Below, in pieces: positions 26,749 through 38,626 of a stretch of DNA of 64,000 nucleotides. The stretch is from Zopfochytrium polystomum (taxonomy: Eukaryota > Chytridiomycota > Chytridiomycetes > Chytridiales > Chytridiaceae), in the NCBI GenBank assembly GCA_025765615.1, contig JAIVFJ010000081.1:124001-188000 (forward strand). Reading direction: 5' to 3'. Both the position numbers and the translations under genes were made by a program. The first letter of the stretch is position 1. Every line of letters begins with the position of its first letter. The notes below the pieces were generated by a model that ran no database searches, had not been told where the DNA came from, and saw only the letters and a list, made by a program, of their open reading frames with translations.

Positions 26749-27661
26749 TATCCAACTTAGTGCAAGCTGCATCAGCGGCAGTGACAAGGCTGCCGTCAAC
26801 CTAGGAAGCTGGCTTCCTAGGCACAAATCTCAACAACCTGAGTCTGGTCAAGGAGATTGAAGTTTTTTTTTTTTTTCAAGTGGGATGGGTTTCATGAATT
26901 TTTCACACTGTTACTCCACGAGCACACTGAATTGGAAGAAACCTTTGCTGGTGCGCTTGGTAGGGAGTTGGTCAGTCAAACAAAAAAAACATTGGCACAA
27001 TTTTGTGAACCGCTGTAATTGCCCACTTTCAGCTTCAGCGCTGTCTTTCGTGCCCTTTCATTCACGAAAGGAAACTGTGCTTGTAAATGGAAAAGTCCCT
27101 TTGCAGTACATTCATACCTCTGCCAGAATTCGTTATCGATGATCATGCCAATGACCAAACGCCCGCCCACCCTTCCCCCCCACCCCCGCTGAGACGTCTA
27201 TAAATGGCGGGATAGAAAACTTGCCCTCAACCCACAAGAAACCCAATTGTATCAAACCCGCTGATGGAAGGGACTGTGACGCCTTTAAACTGTAGCACCA
27301 AAAAAAAAAAAAAACGAAAGAAGGAAACAAAAAAATTCGAGCGAGAAAGGAGGGACTCCAAAATCGAATGAACAGAAAAGAGTGACTGGGGTTGCGAGGT
27401 GGAAAAGAACAAAAGGAAGGACAACCAAGGGAGAAGAAGTTGACATAGGACGGGGGGAAAAAAGGGGGGGGGGAAACTTTACGAACAAACAGAAAGACAG
27501 GGGGAAACGAGAACCTCAAAATAGTTGCAGAGCCTGGCATTAGATTGACGCATACGGGGAGGGGAGGAACAGTCCGCAACAAAGACATTTGCCAAGGAAA
27601 GATATATGCAGGGTGGCCGCAGTACCAATAAGGGGGTCTAGGCGCGATCTATCGAGAACTG
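26749..27661. other. Intergenic, T and G runs
   Basis: No recognisable gene. Homopolymer runs (T at 26863, A at 27300, G at 27468) and GA-rich sequence. Ends at the stop codon of S1. Confidence 0.45.
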
Positions 27662-29850
27662 TCACTGCGCATCGTTGTAGGGCTCTGCAGATAAATTTCA
27701 AGCGTCATTGTTTTTTTCCCCCCCACGGTACCAGTCGTTAGTAAATGAGCAAATGCGGGGGTATAATACAGTGCTAAACGGGTCCCCCTTCGTTCTTCCA
27801 ACCGAAAAAGGGGCAGAAGAAGGCAACCAAGAAGAATCTCGTACCTTCTATTGACTCATCGTCGTAAGGCGAGAAAATGCCCACCTCTCTGACAGATACA
27901 TCCCGCGCCAGCTTGTTCCCAAACTTGCGGTACTGTGTGGCGGGCGAGTCGATCTGCGACTCTGTGTCCCTGTCCGCCGCCATTGCCCTCGCCGCCCCGC
28001 CTTGGACAATTGCGGGGTACCCACCGCGCTCTCGCGGCGTGAAGGGGATACGGCCGGCCGGGACAAATGACGGCGCTGCCGCCGCCGTCGACGTGGACGA
28101 CTCACGGGTCGGGTAGCCAGTCGGCGCGGAAGGGAGGGGTTCCTGTCGCGAGGATTGAGCTAAAGGAGAGATTGGGCCTTTCGCGTCACTGACGGAGTGG
28201 TCTGGCGGGCGGTACGCAGGCAGCTCGGAAAGCATCGAGATGGCTCCGGGTAGCGGCTGGACGCTCGCTGGTGCAAACCGGGTCTGCTGACGTGGAAGGA
28301 GTACTGTTAAGTTCTGCTATTCGGGAAGAAGAGACCGAGAAAAAAGAAAGGGGAACGTTAAAAACTCTTGCCTTTTCCATCAATTTGTAGTCATCAGCCT
28401 CGACAGGCCCACCGGCAGACTGGTGGTAAGCTGGCTTGGACTTTCATCAAAGTAGAAAGAATCGTGAAAAGGAAAATGATGGGTCGTCAGACGAACAAGG
28501 AATGAAGGAAAGAATTGCTTGATAACGCACATCTATAAAGGAGACTGTCGTTATCGGCTCGCGGAGAGGGCTGACCGAAGACGAGCGGAAGTCCGGAGAC
28601 GGCGTTAGCGAGAAAGTAGACGGAGTGCTTTGAGATACTCCAGAGGTCGAGGCCGAAGCACTTCTGGAGCGAACGGGCTCAGCGCCATGGAAAGTTGCAC
28701 CAGGAGGAACAATGGGAGACATGCTTTGAATGGGTGGCGGCCAGCTCCGCTCGGCGGCGGCGATGGCCGCGCTGTAAGGGTCAGCCGCGTGGGTCGGTTT
28801 GAGGATGGGCCGCCTTCCACCCGACTCGAACGGGCTGTCATTATTTCCACGGAAAACGCCTCCATTGCCGATGATCGCCATCTTTGGCGCCACTTGCTGC
28901 TTCTCACGCTTCCGCTTAAAAACGACGACGGCAGCGACGAATGCGATGATGAGACAGACGGCGAGAGCGGCGCCGACGCCGATGAACAGTCCGGGCACCT
29001 TGCTTGAAGTCCCGTCCGAGGCCACAGTACCGCCGCCGCTGCTGCCAGCTGTCACGCCGGTGGTTGAGGAGGACGTCACCGGGCCGACAGTAGAAAAGCC
29101 GTTAGCGGGAGCGCCCGCGATTGTGGTCTGCGGGGCGGCGATCGTGATCGTGACGCCGCTGCTGACAACGACGATGCTGCTGCTGCCGGCCGTGTCGCCG
29201 CTTCCGCTACCACCACCACCGCCCGATCCGGAGTCGGATCCGGCCGACGATCCACCCGAGCTGGACGATCCGCCACCACCTCCACCGTTGCTGCCTCCGT
29301 CGCCGCCGCTATTTGCGGTCGTTGCGGGGGCTGCCGCTGAGGTTTGTGTCTGGGGCGGGTTGGCGGTCGTGGAGGAGGTGGTGGCGACAGCGACATCGTG
29401 CTGGAAAACCTCCCACGACTTTGACGATATGTGACCACAGTGGTAGAGGTGGTTTCCCGAACACGTCATGTCCGCACCGCAAGTTGGGGGGTAGAGAATA
29501 GTGCCAGAAGGCTTGGATTGCAGGCACACGCAGGTCCAGTAGCAACTGCCGTCTGCGCTGGAGCAGTCTTGTTGCATAAGGACGAAAGGATAAGCATTGC
29601 AACAGTTGAGGGCCGGGACGTCCGACTTTTCAAGGGACTCGGTGGGGTTGTTCAAGACCGAAGAGCCGGACGCAGCAACGATGCAGCCAAGATCGGAGTA
29701 GGCATCCGTGGGCAGAGCGGAGAGGCAACCGAAGGCGACAAGCAAAAGCAGCAGGAGCAGCAGCAGCAGTTGCAGGGGAAGGGGGGCAGGTACACGTCGA
29801 CACGGCGGAGACCGAGATCGCACCGCAGCTGCCGATGTCGTGGTGGTCAT
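27662..29850 (-). CDS. S1: Cys-rich single-pass membrane sensor-like protein
   Basis: Proposed complement(join(27662..27684, 27845..28316, 28372..28440, 28531..29850)), 627 residues. Signal peptide with a poly-Leu core (about 20-42), a 10-Cys ectodomain (about 52-150, pattern C...CCxxYxF...DCS...C..TC.C...C..C) related in layout to WSC domains, a Ser/Gly/Thr stalk, a transmembrane helix (about 285-310) followed by KRKREK, and a long Ser/Pro tail ending PYDDESIEEPYNDAQ. Intron 2 (28317-28371) has a GC donor (AAG|GCAAGA); the last intron is in phase 1 and leaves a 23-nt terminal exon. Likely a cell-wall or surface sensor, by architecture only. Paralogous to S3, sharing PFExGGRR after the membrane. 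Confidence 0.72.
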
Positions 29851-30041
29851 TGGCGAGGCCTGCCCTGCTTGCTGTTGCTGGTATTGCTGCTGGCTGCTGG
29901 CTGCTGCTGGTTCTTCTATGTAGCTGGAGCTCGCGCCGTTCCCTCCTGCGTTTGGGAGTCGGCTCCAGGGGCGGCGGGCGGACGAATTTCTTGGCTGAGG
30001 TTTGGGTGGGAGTCATGTAGGGGGTGAGAGAGAGACAGAGC

Positions 30042-30113
<72 letters not shown>

Positions 30114-30461
30114 ATTTGTCTGAGAACGGCAGGCACTCGGAGACAGTGACATGACATTATATTCAATGTTTGTTTTGTTTTGTTTCCCTCCCATTTTTGG
30201 AAAAGATTTGACAGACATTTTTGGAAAAGATGTGACAGACAGACAGATTGCGTCTTTACTGTGCTATTATTATTTACTGTAATATTAATACAAATCTTCA
30301 TTTTTTTTTTTTTTTTTTGCTTACCGCCGGATATTTATTTGCGAAAAACCTTGCCAAACTCTTCTTTTGTGAGGAAGCCGCGCAGCAGCATAAAGGAAAT
30401 CACTGCACTTGCACTTTCCACAGCACATAAAATTGTAGTTAACAATATAAATAATAACGCA

Positions 30462-30900
30462 TGCATGAATCGGGGCCGATTTTCAGAGTTGCTTCACTCG
30501 CCCCCCCAGCCCACCGCCCCCCCTCCACCAGCCCCTCGCTCGCTCCGCTCCGGGCTGCATCCTGGTGGTGTTCCTCTTGCAATGTTGCAGCGTACATTAC
30601 GCGGTCCATACCTCCGCCGCAGACTCAGACAGCATTGCCTTATCAACCCCCTCCTTTGCTGATCCTCCTCCCTCGATCCACCTCGACCCTGCCGCGGAGG
30701 CCCTCCCCCGCCCTCTCTCCGCCCTCCCCACCCCCAGTCCCCACGCAGTTCTCAAAATCCACCAGCAAATCTCGTCCACCTGCATTATTTGGTCTGATGC
30801 TTCGCCTTTGTATCATGAGTTCATCAAACTACAAGCGAGAAGATATTGCTAGACTTATCCTGCAAGGGTCTTCACGCCGTCAAACTGCCAGACCCGTGAG
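30462..30900 (+). pseudogene. HTH transposase-like fragment (IS630/Tc1 type)
   Basis: Contains YKREDIARLILQGSSRRQTA, typical of the N-terminal helix-turn-helix of IS630/Tc1 transposases. Its first about 40 bp (30462-30500) match the reverse complement of 31661-31700. Confidence 0.5.
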
Positions 30901-31380
30901 ATGGGGAGTGAAGAGAGCCACACTCCGCCACCACGCCCACAGCCGCAGACACATAAACTGCTTTCTTGCTTGGCAGATGAGGCGGCCACTCTCGCATCCA
31001 ATCCGTCTTCAGTGGTAAATCCGCCCGATCTGGATCAATCCGTTGAGCGCACGTTCCGTCAATCCCCTTCTGGAGCTCCGGAGGGACGTATTTCGCCTTC
31101 GATCACATCGAGGCCCTGGTTGGAGTTGAGACGATCGTCAGAACTGCTTTGCTATTTATTTGTCGGTAGCACCGCGTGTCGCTTCGATCCTTGCGCTTTG
31201 TCACTCCTTGCGACTTGGTTACCTCATCTTTGTATTCTCATTCGCTTACTCTGGACAGCCAGCGTCCCTCTTTTCTGTCCTCGCGTTCTCTCCTTTGTGC
31301 CGCTTGCATCCGCTCATTCAATACCCGATAGCTCCCATTTCTTATTCAGTCAACCATAGTTTACAAGGTACTGCTTCAAT

Positions 31381-31785
31381 TTATTCACGGGTGTCGAAAG
31401 AAAAGAAAGACACATGCAAGCAACCTCCACTCTTCCAGAAGCCATACTGATGGCTGAAGCGCTCGTCATGTGGATATACAGCCCTCCACTCCTCGTAGAC
31501 AACCAAGATGTTCTTGACTGATTGTGCGCTGATGCTTAACAATTCTACAATCTCCTTGTGGCTGGGGGGATCTAATACGGTGGGCACGGGTGCAACGCGG
31601 GTGGGGAAGACAGAGGGAAGCGAGCGAGGGGGGAGTTGGGGCGGTGGAGGGAGTGGCTGTTGAGAGTGACGCAACTCTGAAAACCGGCCCCATTCATTCG
31701 CCAAATAGAAAGTGCGAAACTGGTGATAAACCGCATGTTCACTTTCGCCTGTGCAGTCGGCCCAGGCGTCTCGCCCACTGCTCAC
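31381..31785 (-). pseudogene. HTH transposase-like fragment, inverted partner
   Basis: Minus strand reads SHKEIVELLSISAQSVKNIL, a helix-turn-helix of the same transposase class, preceded by the Pro-rich start shared with 30462. No catalytic domain nearby. Confidence 0.5.
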
Positions 31786-31930
31786 ACACTCTCTCTCCCT
31801 CGCTGCCTAACAAAGCATATTCTATTGGTTGTACTGTACTGAGGACTATCAAACGTTCTGCATTCTCCACAGACACGAGAGACCCCAAAAACTTGCTACA
31901 AAACGAAAGAGAGGGGAAAGTGTGACGTGA

Positions 31931-33616
31931 CTACTCGATCGGCTCGACCATTCCTGCGTGCGTGTGTTCGTGTATTTTGTGTTTGGGTGGGTTGGTGGCG
32001 GTAAAGAGGACGACGGAAACAGTGAGTACGTCTGTGTGAGAAAGAGCCGCTGAACAAAAACAAACCTGCCCCCGAAACGTCGTCGTACGAAGCAGCGCCC
32101 GTCTGGCGGACAGAGTTGTCCCTAGCGACGGTGACCATCACGGAGGCCGCGGCCGCGGCAAAGGTCACTGGGACGGGAGAGTGCGAGACGGCGGTCATTG
32201 GCGTCATCGCCCGACCCGCTCCTGCTCCTGCTCCTGCTGCTGCCGACCCTGCGTCCTCCATGGCGTGCTGCGCGCCGTACGTCGCCGCCGTCGGCAGGAG
32301 CGCCGGATACGCCGCCGCCGCCGCCGGCGCAGCCGGATAGGCAGCCTGCGCCGGGTACACCGCTTCGAGCAGCTCCATCTCGGACGGCGACCCGGCGCCG
32401 CCGCTACCGGCTCCTTTGCCGGCGCCGCGCCCCCACTTTGCGACGCCGCCGCCGCCCGCCGCCAGCCCAGACCCGATACCGCCGCCACCCCACATCGCGT
32501 CCCGCGCCTCCGCCTGCATCCGCCGCCGCCGCCGCCGCACGACGACGAGGGCCGCGACCACGGCCGCGGCCACCACGACAGCGGCGACGACGCCGCCCGC
32601 GACGCCCGCGGTCGCTCCCGCCACTCCCGACGCCGTCGACGAGTTCGAAGAAGACGACGACGACGACGACGACCCCGCGCCGCCGGGCACGCCCGGGTCG
32701 TTTGCGCCGCCGCTGCCGCCGCCCGCGCCGCTGCCGCCGCTCTGCGGCGCCGCGGACGTGCCGCCGCCGCCGCCCGAGGACGGGAGGGCCGCGATCGTCG
32801 GGTTCGACGGAGACGACGAGGACGACGACGGCGGAGGCGCCGCAAGGCCTTGCGCGTCCGTGCTGCTGACGGGATCGCTGCCGGCGGCCGTTGTAGTGGG
32901 TTGCGTACCGCCGCCGTTGCCGCCGGCTGTGGTCGTCGTTTGCGCGGGCTGGGACGCAGGCTGGGAAGCGGCGGGACCGCCGCCCGTCTCGTCCGGCTTG
33001 GAAATGTAATAAAAGAAAGAGAAGGGAAATACAAGTGTTTGGGGAGACGACCGGACAATTAAAGATCATGTTAATACATCAAGTCAGCGAACGAACCCCC
33101 TTTCTTTTCAAAACCCACCCCTCCCGCAACGGCGGTCGTTCTTTGGGGTTTGCTGTTTCCGGTCATATCGTAGACGCCCATGGCGAACAAATCCGGCCCC
33201 AGCGGGACCCGAGAATCTCCGCACCTCTTTGTGTAACATGGAACACAGTCATCGTCATTGAGTTTGACTGTTGGCGCGGATGGGAAGCAATAATAGTTCG
33301 TGGCGGAAACGGACTTTCTCAGGCCGACGTAGCCGCCCTTGCAGAGAGCGGTGCCGTCGTTCTTATCGTTGAAGTTGGCCGGGTCGTTGCTGATCACGTT
33401 CTGATTGGAGTAGCAGCCCAGGTACTGCCACAAGGAAGCGTCCTGCGTGACCGCGCGTGCCGGTGCGGGGAAGAGGGCGGCGGCGGCGGCGGCGGCAACG
33501 GCTATGGCGGCGACGGTGCAGATCGGCGGCGGCAGCAGCGGGTGACCGCTCGCTCGCTGCGGCCTGGGCCGGGTCCGCTGCATGGCTCTCTCTCTCTGAT
33601 TGATTCCTTTCGGCAC
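31931..33616 (-). CDS. S2: WSC-like single-pass membrane sensor
   Basis: Proposed complement(join(31931..31953, 32066..32996, 33119..33616)), 483 residues; an alternative start ATG is at 33583. Signal peptide (Ala-rich, to about residue 55), then a WSC-like domain (about 58-155): WQYLGCYSN, C..GYVGL, YYCF, DDCVPC, CGD and a GVYDM end, six Cys rather than the usual eight. A Ser/Thr/Gly stalk with a poly-Ser run, Ala/Val-rich transmembrane helix (about 292-317), RRRRRR stop-transfer, and an Ala/Gly-rich tail ending SYDDVSGAGMVEPIE. WSC proteins are cell-wall stress sensors acting through Rho1. The last intron is phase 1 with a 23-nt terminal exon, as in S1. Confidence 0.75.
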
Positions 33617-34419
33617 TACGACTGCGACGACGACTGCGACGACGACTACGACTACGACGTTAACGACGGACGACGTTCGTTTGGCCTGGAGTGGTTTGTG
33701 TTTGTTGGGCGAGTGGTTGCAGTTTGGATGTCTGTCTGTCTTCCTTTCTTTCTTTCTGTCTGTCTGTCTTGGTAACCATCTGTCTGTCTGTCTGTCTGTC
33801 TGTCTGCCTGCCTGTCGGGCTTTTTTGCCGTTTTGTCTTTCTGTCTGTCTGCCTGTCTGCTTCGGGTGCAGGCCCGAAAAGGAAACGCCCGGCCGGAAAG
33901 GCCTGCGTCCGCATTCGCGTGTCTGTCTGTCTGTTCCCCATTGGGGCTTTCTGTCTCCCGGTCATTTGTTTATTAATTGTTGGTGGGCAGTGCTGCTGGG
34001 TTGTTTGTTTTCCGTGGCCCCTTGTTTCAAGCATGTCTTTCCCGACTTTGTCTCCGTTGTTGTTGTTGATTTGTTGTTGTTGTTGTTGTTGTTTCCTTTC
34101 AATCGAGGTGAGCTTCCTGTGCCCCTGCCTGTCTTCAGTCTGTCCCGCAGTCCGTCAGACACGCAAACGGGCGCCACCTTGGACGGAAAAAACAGAAAAA
34201 AAATAACTGCAAATACTGAAGAGAGAGAACAAAGACAGTCTACTTCCCGAAAAGGAACAAAGGAACAAAGGAAGAAGGGAAGAAGGAAACAGATCAACAA
34301 CGAGCATGAAGCATGTGGCAAAAAGAAAAAACAAGAGGAAAAAAAGGCGACCCCCTTTCGGTCGATCGGGCTCTCGAACCATTTAACACCACCACCACCA
34401 CCCTTCTTCGCACATACCC
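33617..34419. other. S2-S3 intergenic with (TCTG)n
   Basis: Tandem TCTG/CTGT repeats at about 33729-33935 upstream of S2, (TTG)n at about 34053-34092, purine-rich remainder. No gene. Confidence 0.5.
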
Positions 34420-34500
34420 TCACACTACTGGCTCCATTTCCCCATCCGCGTCGACTTCAAGAGGGAAGGAAAGACGGAATTTTCAACGAATGCACACAAA

Positions 34501-34547
<47 letters not shown>

Positions 34548-36229
34548 TTAGAAACAAGATTGATGAAAATGCTCTTCACTCACCCCCATAGTAGGCCGTT
34601 CTTGTCGTGCGCGCCGTTCCTTCTCGAGCAACATCCCTCTGAGCGCTGCCCCTTGCCGCAGGGGGCATCGAGCCTGGAATGATGGCTGGCATGTTTTGGA
34701 CCTTGCCAAAGGGCAAAAAAAACAGCGTTCACATAAAGAGAGGGGTTAGGGACAAGTCAAACACACAGACACACACACGAGTGTTGTTGACCTGTCTCAA
34801 AACAACAGTACGAGTTTGTGGCTCACCTGGTACCCTGCCGCCTGCGCAGACGACACCGGCGTCACGACCCGCGGAGCCATCACAAGTGCCGGCGACGTTG
34901 ACGCCGCTGGCTGCGGCGTCCGCGGGATCATGGCGGTCAACGGCGCCATGGACACGGGCGTCACCGGCGTCGTCGGGCTCACGCTGCGCTTTCCGGACCC
35001 GGCCCCGGCGACCGCGACCGCCGACGCCGACATGGCCGCCAGTCCAGTGGCGCCGCCGCCGAAACTGCCGCCGCCGCCGCCGCCGCTCCCCGTGCTCGAC
35101 AGCGCCGAGCCGGCGACCGACCGGCGCCTCCCGCCGTTCTCGAACGGGTTTACCGTCTCCTCGTCCACCGCCTTGCCCCCAGCCCCGGCCCCGGCTTCGC
35201 CGCGACCCCGCCGCGAACTCGCGGCGACGAGCACCGCCCCGACGACCACGAGCGCTGCGCAGCCGACGCCGACGGCGATCGGGATCACGTTGCTGGTGGA
35301 GCTGCCCGTAACGCCGCCGCCGGGCGTGTCGCTACCGTTCGCAGAGTTGCCGCTATTGCCGCCGCTGCCCCCACTTCCCGGGGCCGTAGCACCGTTGTTG
35401 CCGCCCGTACCGGCTGTAGTGGAGGAGCGGCCGGGCCCGGGCGCGATCACGATGCTGTTTGGTGGGGAGGCGAGCGTCACGGTGTTTGTGGCGCTTGCGT
35501 CGGTCGATGGCTGAGCAGTGGTGGATGTCTATTGCATTTGCGGGTTTTGTTCCAGAGAGTGGAGGTTTGCATGAGCCACCTAGGATCAAACGCAAAGGGG
35601 TCCTTGGTCCCGCTCACCTGTCCTCCTCCTCCTCCTCCTCCTGAGCCGTCGTTCGTAGTTGGAGAGGAATCTCCACCGCCTCCTTCATTCCCACCAGAGT
35701 TGCCGTTCGATCCGCTTCCCGAACCGCCAGATCCATCAGGCTGCGTTGTCGTTGCCGGGGTTGGTTGCGGATCTGGCGGGGGTCCTTCTTCGTCGCCAGT
35801 TCCCCCAACAGGAGGCAGCGTCTCCGGCTTCGGTGGGGCCTTTGTGGGTGCCGGCGTTGAAACGGTGTAGATTGCATAAGAGTTTCTCCCCCAATCCGAC
35901 GTGCCGCAGGTCAGGGACGGCTGGGAAACGCACTTGGAGCACTGGCCAGGGTATTCGTTTCCAGGTCTCGTGCTGAAGCAGCTGCACGTCACGCTACAGC
36001 CTCCCCACGGGCTGCAATCTTCGGTTACACCGGCAAAGGCGTAGCCTTGGCAGCACGTGGCGCTGTAGGGGACCGTGCTCGCCGGTTTCCAGTTCCAGTC
36101 CCAGGATTGCCCACCCGGCAGGAGGCAGTCGACCCTTGACACGAGCGTGGCTGAGGCGCGAAGTGCAACGACAAGGGCCAGAAGGGTGCCCACGAAGGGA
36201 CCCATCGCAGCGACGCCCCAGACGGCCAT
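34420..36229 (-). CDS. S3: Cys-rich single-pass membrane sensor-like protein
   Basis: Proposed complement(join(34420..34454, 34584..34701, 34827..35510, 35618..36229)), 482 residues. Signal peptide (about 1-28), 10-Cys ectodomain (about 33-118) with the same spacing as S1 (TCCQGYAFAGV, EDCSPWGGC, TCSCF, QCSKC, TCG), Gly/Ser/Pro stalk, transmembrane helix (about 275-298), SSRRGRG, then VNPFENGGRRR and a Pro/Ala/Thr tail ending YYGGVDADGEMEPVV. If the last intron (34455-34583, phase 1, containing a long A/T run) is not spliced, the protein ends a few residues earlier at an in-frame TGA. Closest paralogue is S1. Confidence 0.73.
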
Positions 36230-37760
36230 TGTTCCTTCGCCTCTCGCCCTGCAGCAAGTGCGATCAAAGGCGGAGGTGCAGCGGCTGCGGCGGAAAAAGG
36301 AGCTGCCAGTCGTCAGCCGTTGTTTGCCGAAGGTCGTCGAGCTGCTGCTTCTACTGCTGCTGCTGCTGCTGCTGCTGCTGGTCTAAAATCTTGCAAGGGG
36401 CAGGAGGGGGAGTTCCACTCGTTTCCGGTTGGTCAAATGGCCACGCCACACCCACCAACGGCCGTTTTTTTTTGCCTTGAAGTGTGGGCTGTGGGCTGTC
36501 TTTGCTGTCTCTTTCTGTCTCTTTCTGTCTCTCTCTCGCTCTATCTGTGTCTGTCTCTCTCTGTCTCTGCGGCGTCCGACAGCCTTTGGAATCCGACTCA
36601 CCCAAAAAAGGCAACCTCAGCAAGAAAGGGAAAAAAAGCAACGCTGCAAAAAAATCCTCGAAAAAGGGAGAGGAGTTTTCCCTTTTTTGGACAAAATAAT
36701 ATAATACACACACACGCACACAGACACGCACTGTCAGTACTGCACAGGACCAATTTCGCAAATTGCGTTCATCCGAAAATTCGTTTGGCCCTGCCTTATC
36801 CGGAAATGCATAAATGAAATTTTTCTGGTTTTTGCCTTCTCGTGGACGTTGCGTGAAGACAAAGAACAAAACCCGCTTGTCGTTTGTTGGGACACCTCCT
36901 CAATCAGTTTCCGACGTGATTGTGATGTAAGGGAAGTATTTATTTAATATTACATAAATGCAGTGCGGGACACCACGAATATTCAAATCCTCATTCATAG
37001 ATTCATACTTCTTCAATACATGTTCAAAATTTTTCCCTTGCCAAGGCAACACCTACAACTCGTCAAATCCACTTGAATCAGCTTTCATTGCTCCATCTAT
37101 TCCGAAGAAGATAAAAAAACTCACTTTATTATCAATTTTTGAAATCCCCTGCTCAAAGATCAAACCGATCTCGTTCGTTCAGACCGCCGAGTTAGATACT
37201 CTAATTGCGCAAATGTTTCTTTGCCTCCTTCCTACAGGTGGTGAAGGGAGTCAGGGGGACTCTGTGCGCTGGAGTCTATTTTTTTCTTCGGAAAACAAGA
37301 TCTCTTTCTCGAGCTAACTGCTACCCGATACGCAGCTGTTTGTTCATTCCTTTTCAGTTCTTGTTGGAGTGTGCGCACATTGGTAGTACTTTGTTCAAGA
37401 TCCTCTGACCTGTTCCTACTCCTCTGCAGGCAGTTGCATCACGCTGATGTGGCTTAAATTCCATTGAATATCGTGACTCCAGATTAATTCCTATCAAATT
37501 GCCAGTGTAAAGCACAATGATGTGGTGTTCAGCCCATGGATCAAACATATTCCATCTCTCGGGAACCTTACCAAGCTCTTGTACAGCGCTCAAATAGGTG
37601 TCATTGTCTCCCAGGTGGGCCACCTGAACATCTCCCAACTCTTTGCCTCCCAGGCTCTGTGACTCCCTCCCAGGCTGTGCCTTCGCCTACCAATTGTGCC
37701 AATCGCACCATGCTTTAAAGGGGACAGCTCGGCAACCCCCAGCAGAGAATAACTGGATAT
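36230..37760. other. Intergenic; TC-rich microsatellites and a dispersed repeat
   Basis: TCTCTG-type repeats at about 36500-36565 upstream of S3. 36957-37170 is similar to 60058-60260 (see findings). No intact gene recognised. Confidence 0.45.
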
Positions 37761-37905
37761 TGTTATGAATGAGAGGAGTGATGATTGTATTGTAAACACT
37801 AATTAGTAATACAATGATACCAATGATACCAATGACTACAAGACAAGTCAGGAAAGCAAAGAAGGTTCCTTGTCTGCCTTGTCCTGTCCTGCTCTGTTCC
37901 TGACA
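37761..37905 (+). repeat. Chromovirus LTR with internal inversion and deletion
   Basis: Ends read TGTTATGAAT and CCTGACA in plus orientation, but the middle (about 37771-37869) matches LTR sequence in reverse orientation with an internal deletion. Flanks GATAT (37756-37760) and GACAT (37906-37910) look like a target duplication with one substitution. Confidence 0.75.
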
Positions 37906-38626
37906 GACATGCAGTACCCCATAAAACCAAACCATCATTGCATCACAGACATCTCAAACACACAACACATTGGTCATCAATCTGCGACATCAGCAACACA
38001 TCAGACTCATCTGCGACACATTGATCACGCTACGGTCGCTTGAGTCATCGACCTTTAACGACTTGAAAATTTACCTACACTCAGGAGCGAACTCCACCAG
38101 TTCTGTGGCTTCCGCGTTGCTCTAAGCTCTCAAATGATACTAATATTGAGTTTTTGGTTACACTTTTCAAAAATTTTCATAGAGTGACTTTAATAAGTCA
38201 AAATATGAAAAAAGGACAGGGGGGGATCTGTTGGAATATGCCCCTGCCTGTGATAAATGAGAAAAAAAAAAAAGGTTGATCACAGACCTGACTTGTCACG
38301 CCCTCCTGCTCCCACTCCTGCGACAACACGATCACACCGCTCCTGAAGGCCAAATTTCAACACCTTACCAGGGAGAGCTCTCCAGAGCGAGAAGAGACCA
38401 GCCGAGCGACTGATCAAGCAATCAATCGAGCAAACCAAACCCAAGATCGTGACAAACAACTTGCAACAAGAGCGAGTTGAACCAGCCATCCATCCATCAC
38501 CACCACTGATCAAACAATCACCTTCACCAGTTAGCTAAACAGCCACTGTTTTCAACCCCTCACCCACTCATCACAAGACCCATTTCTCTTGAAAGCGACC
38601 TGTCACAAATTGAAAATCCAATTGCA

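Larger units (their letters stand above)
29851..31930. other. S1-S2 intergenic with (GA)n and transposase relics
   Basis: Contains a (GA)n tract (about 30047-30108) about 200 bp upstream of S1, a T run (about 30301-30319), and two inverted, degenerate helix-turn-helix transposase fragments at 30462-30900 (+) and 31381-31785 (-). No intact gene seen. Confidence 0.5.

Noticed and set aside
32181..33062. Long Arg-rich open frames on the plus strand opposite S2
   Set aside because: GC-rich third positions of S2 create antisense open frames; composition is meaningless poly-Arg.
33729..33935. Regularly spaced TCTG repeats as a CRISPR-like array
   Set aside because: Tetranucleotide microsatellite without unique spacers, in a eukaryotic genome.
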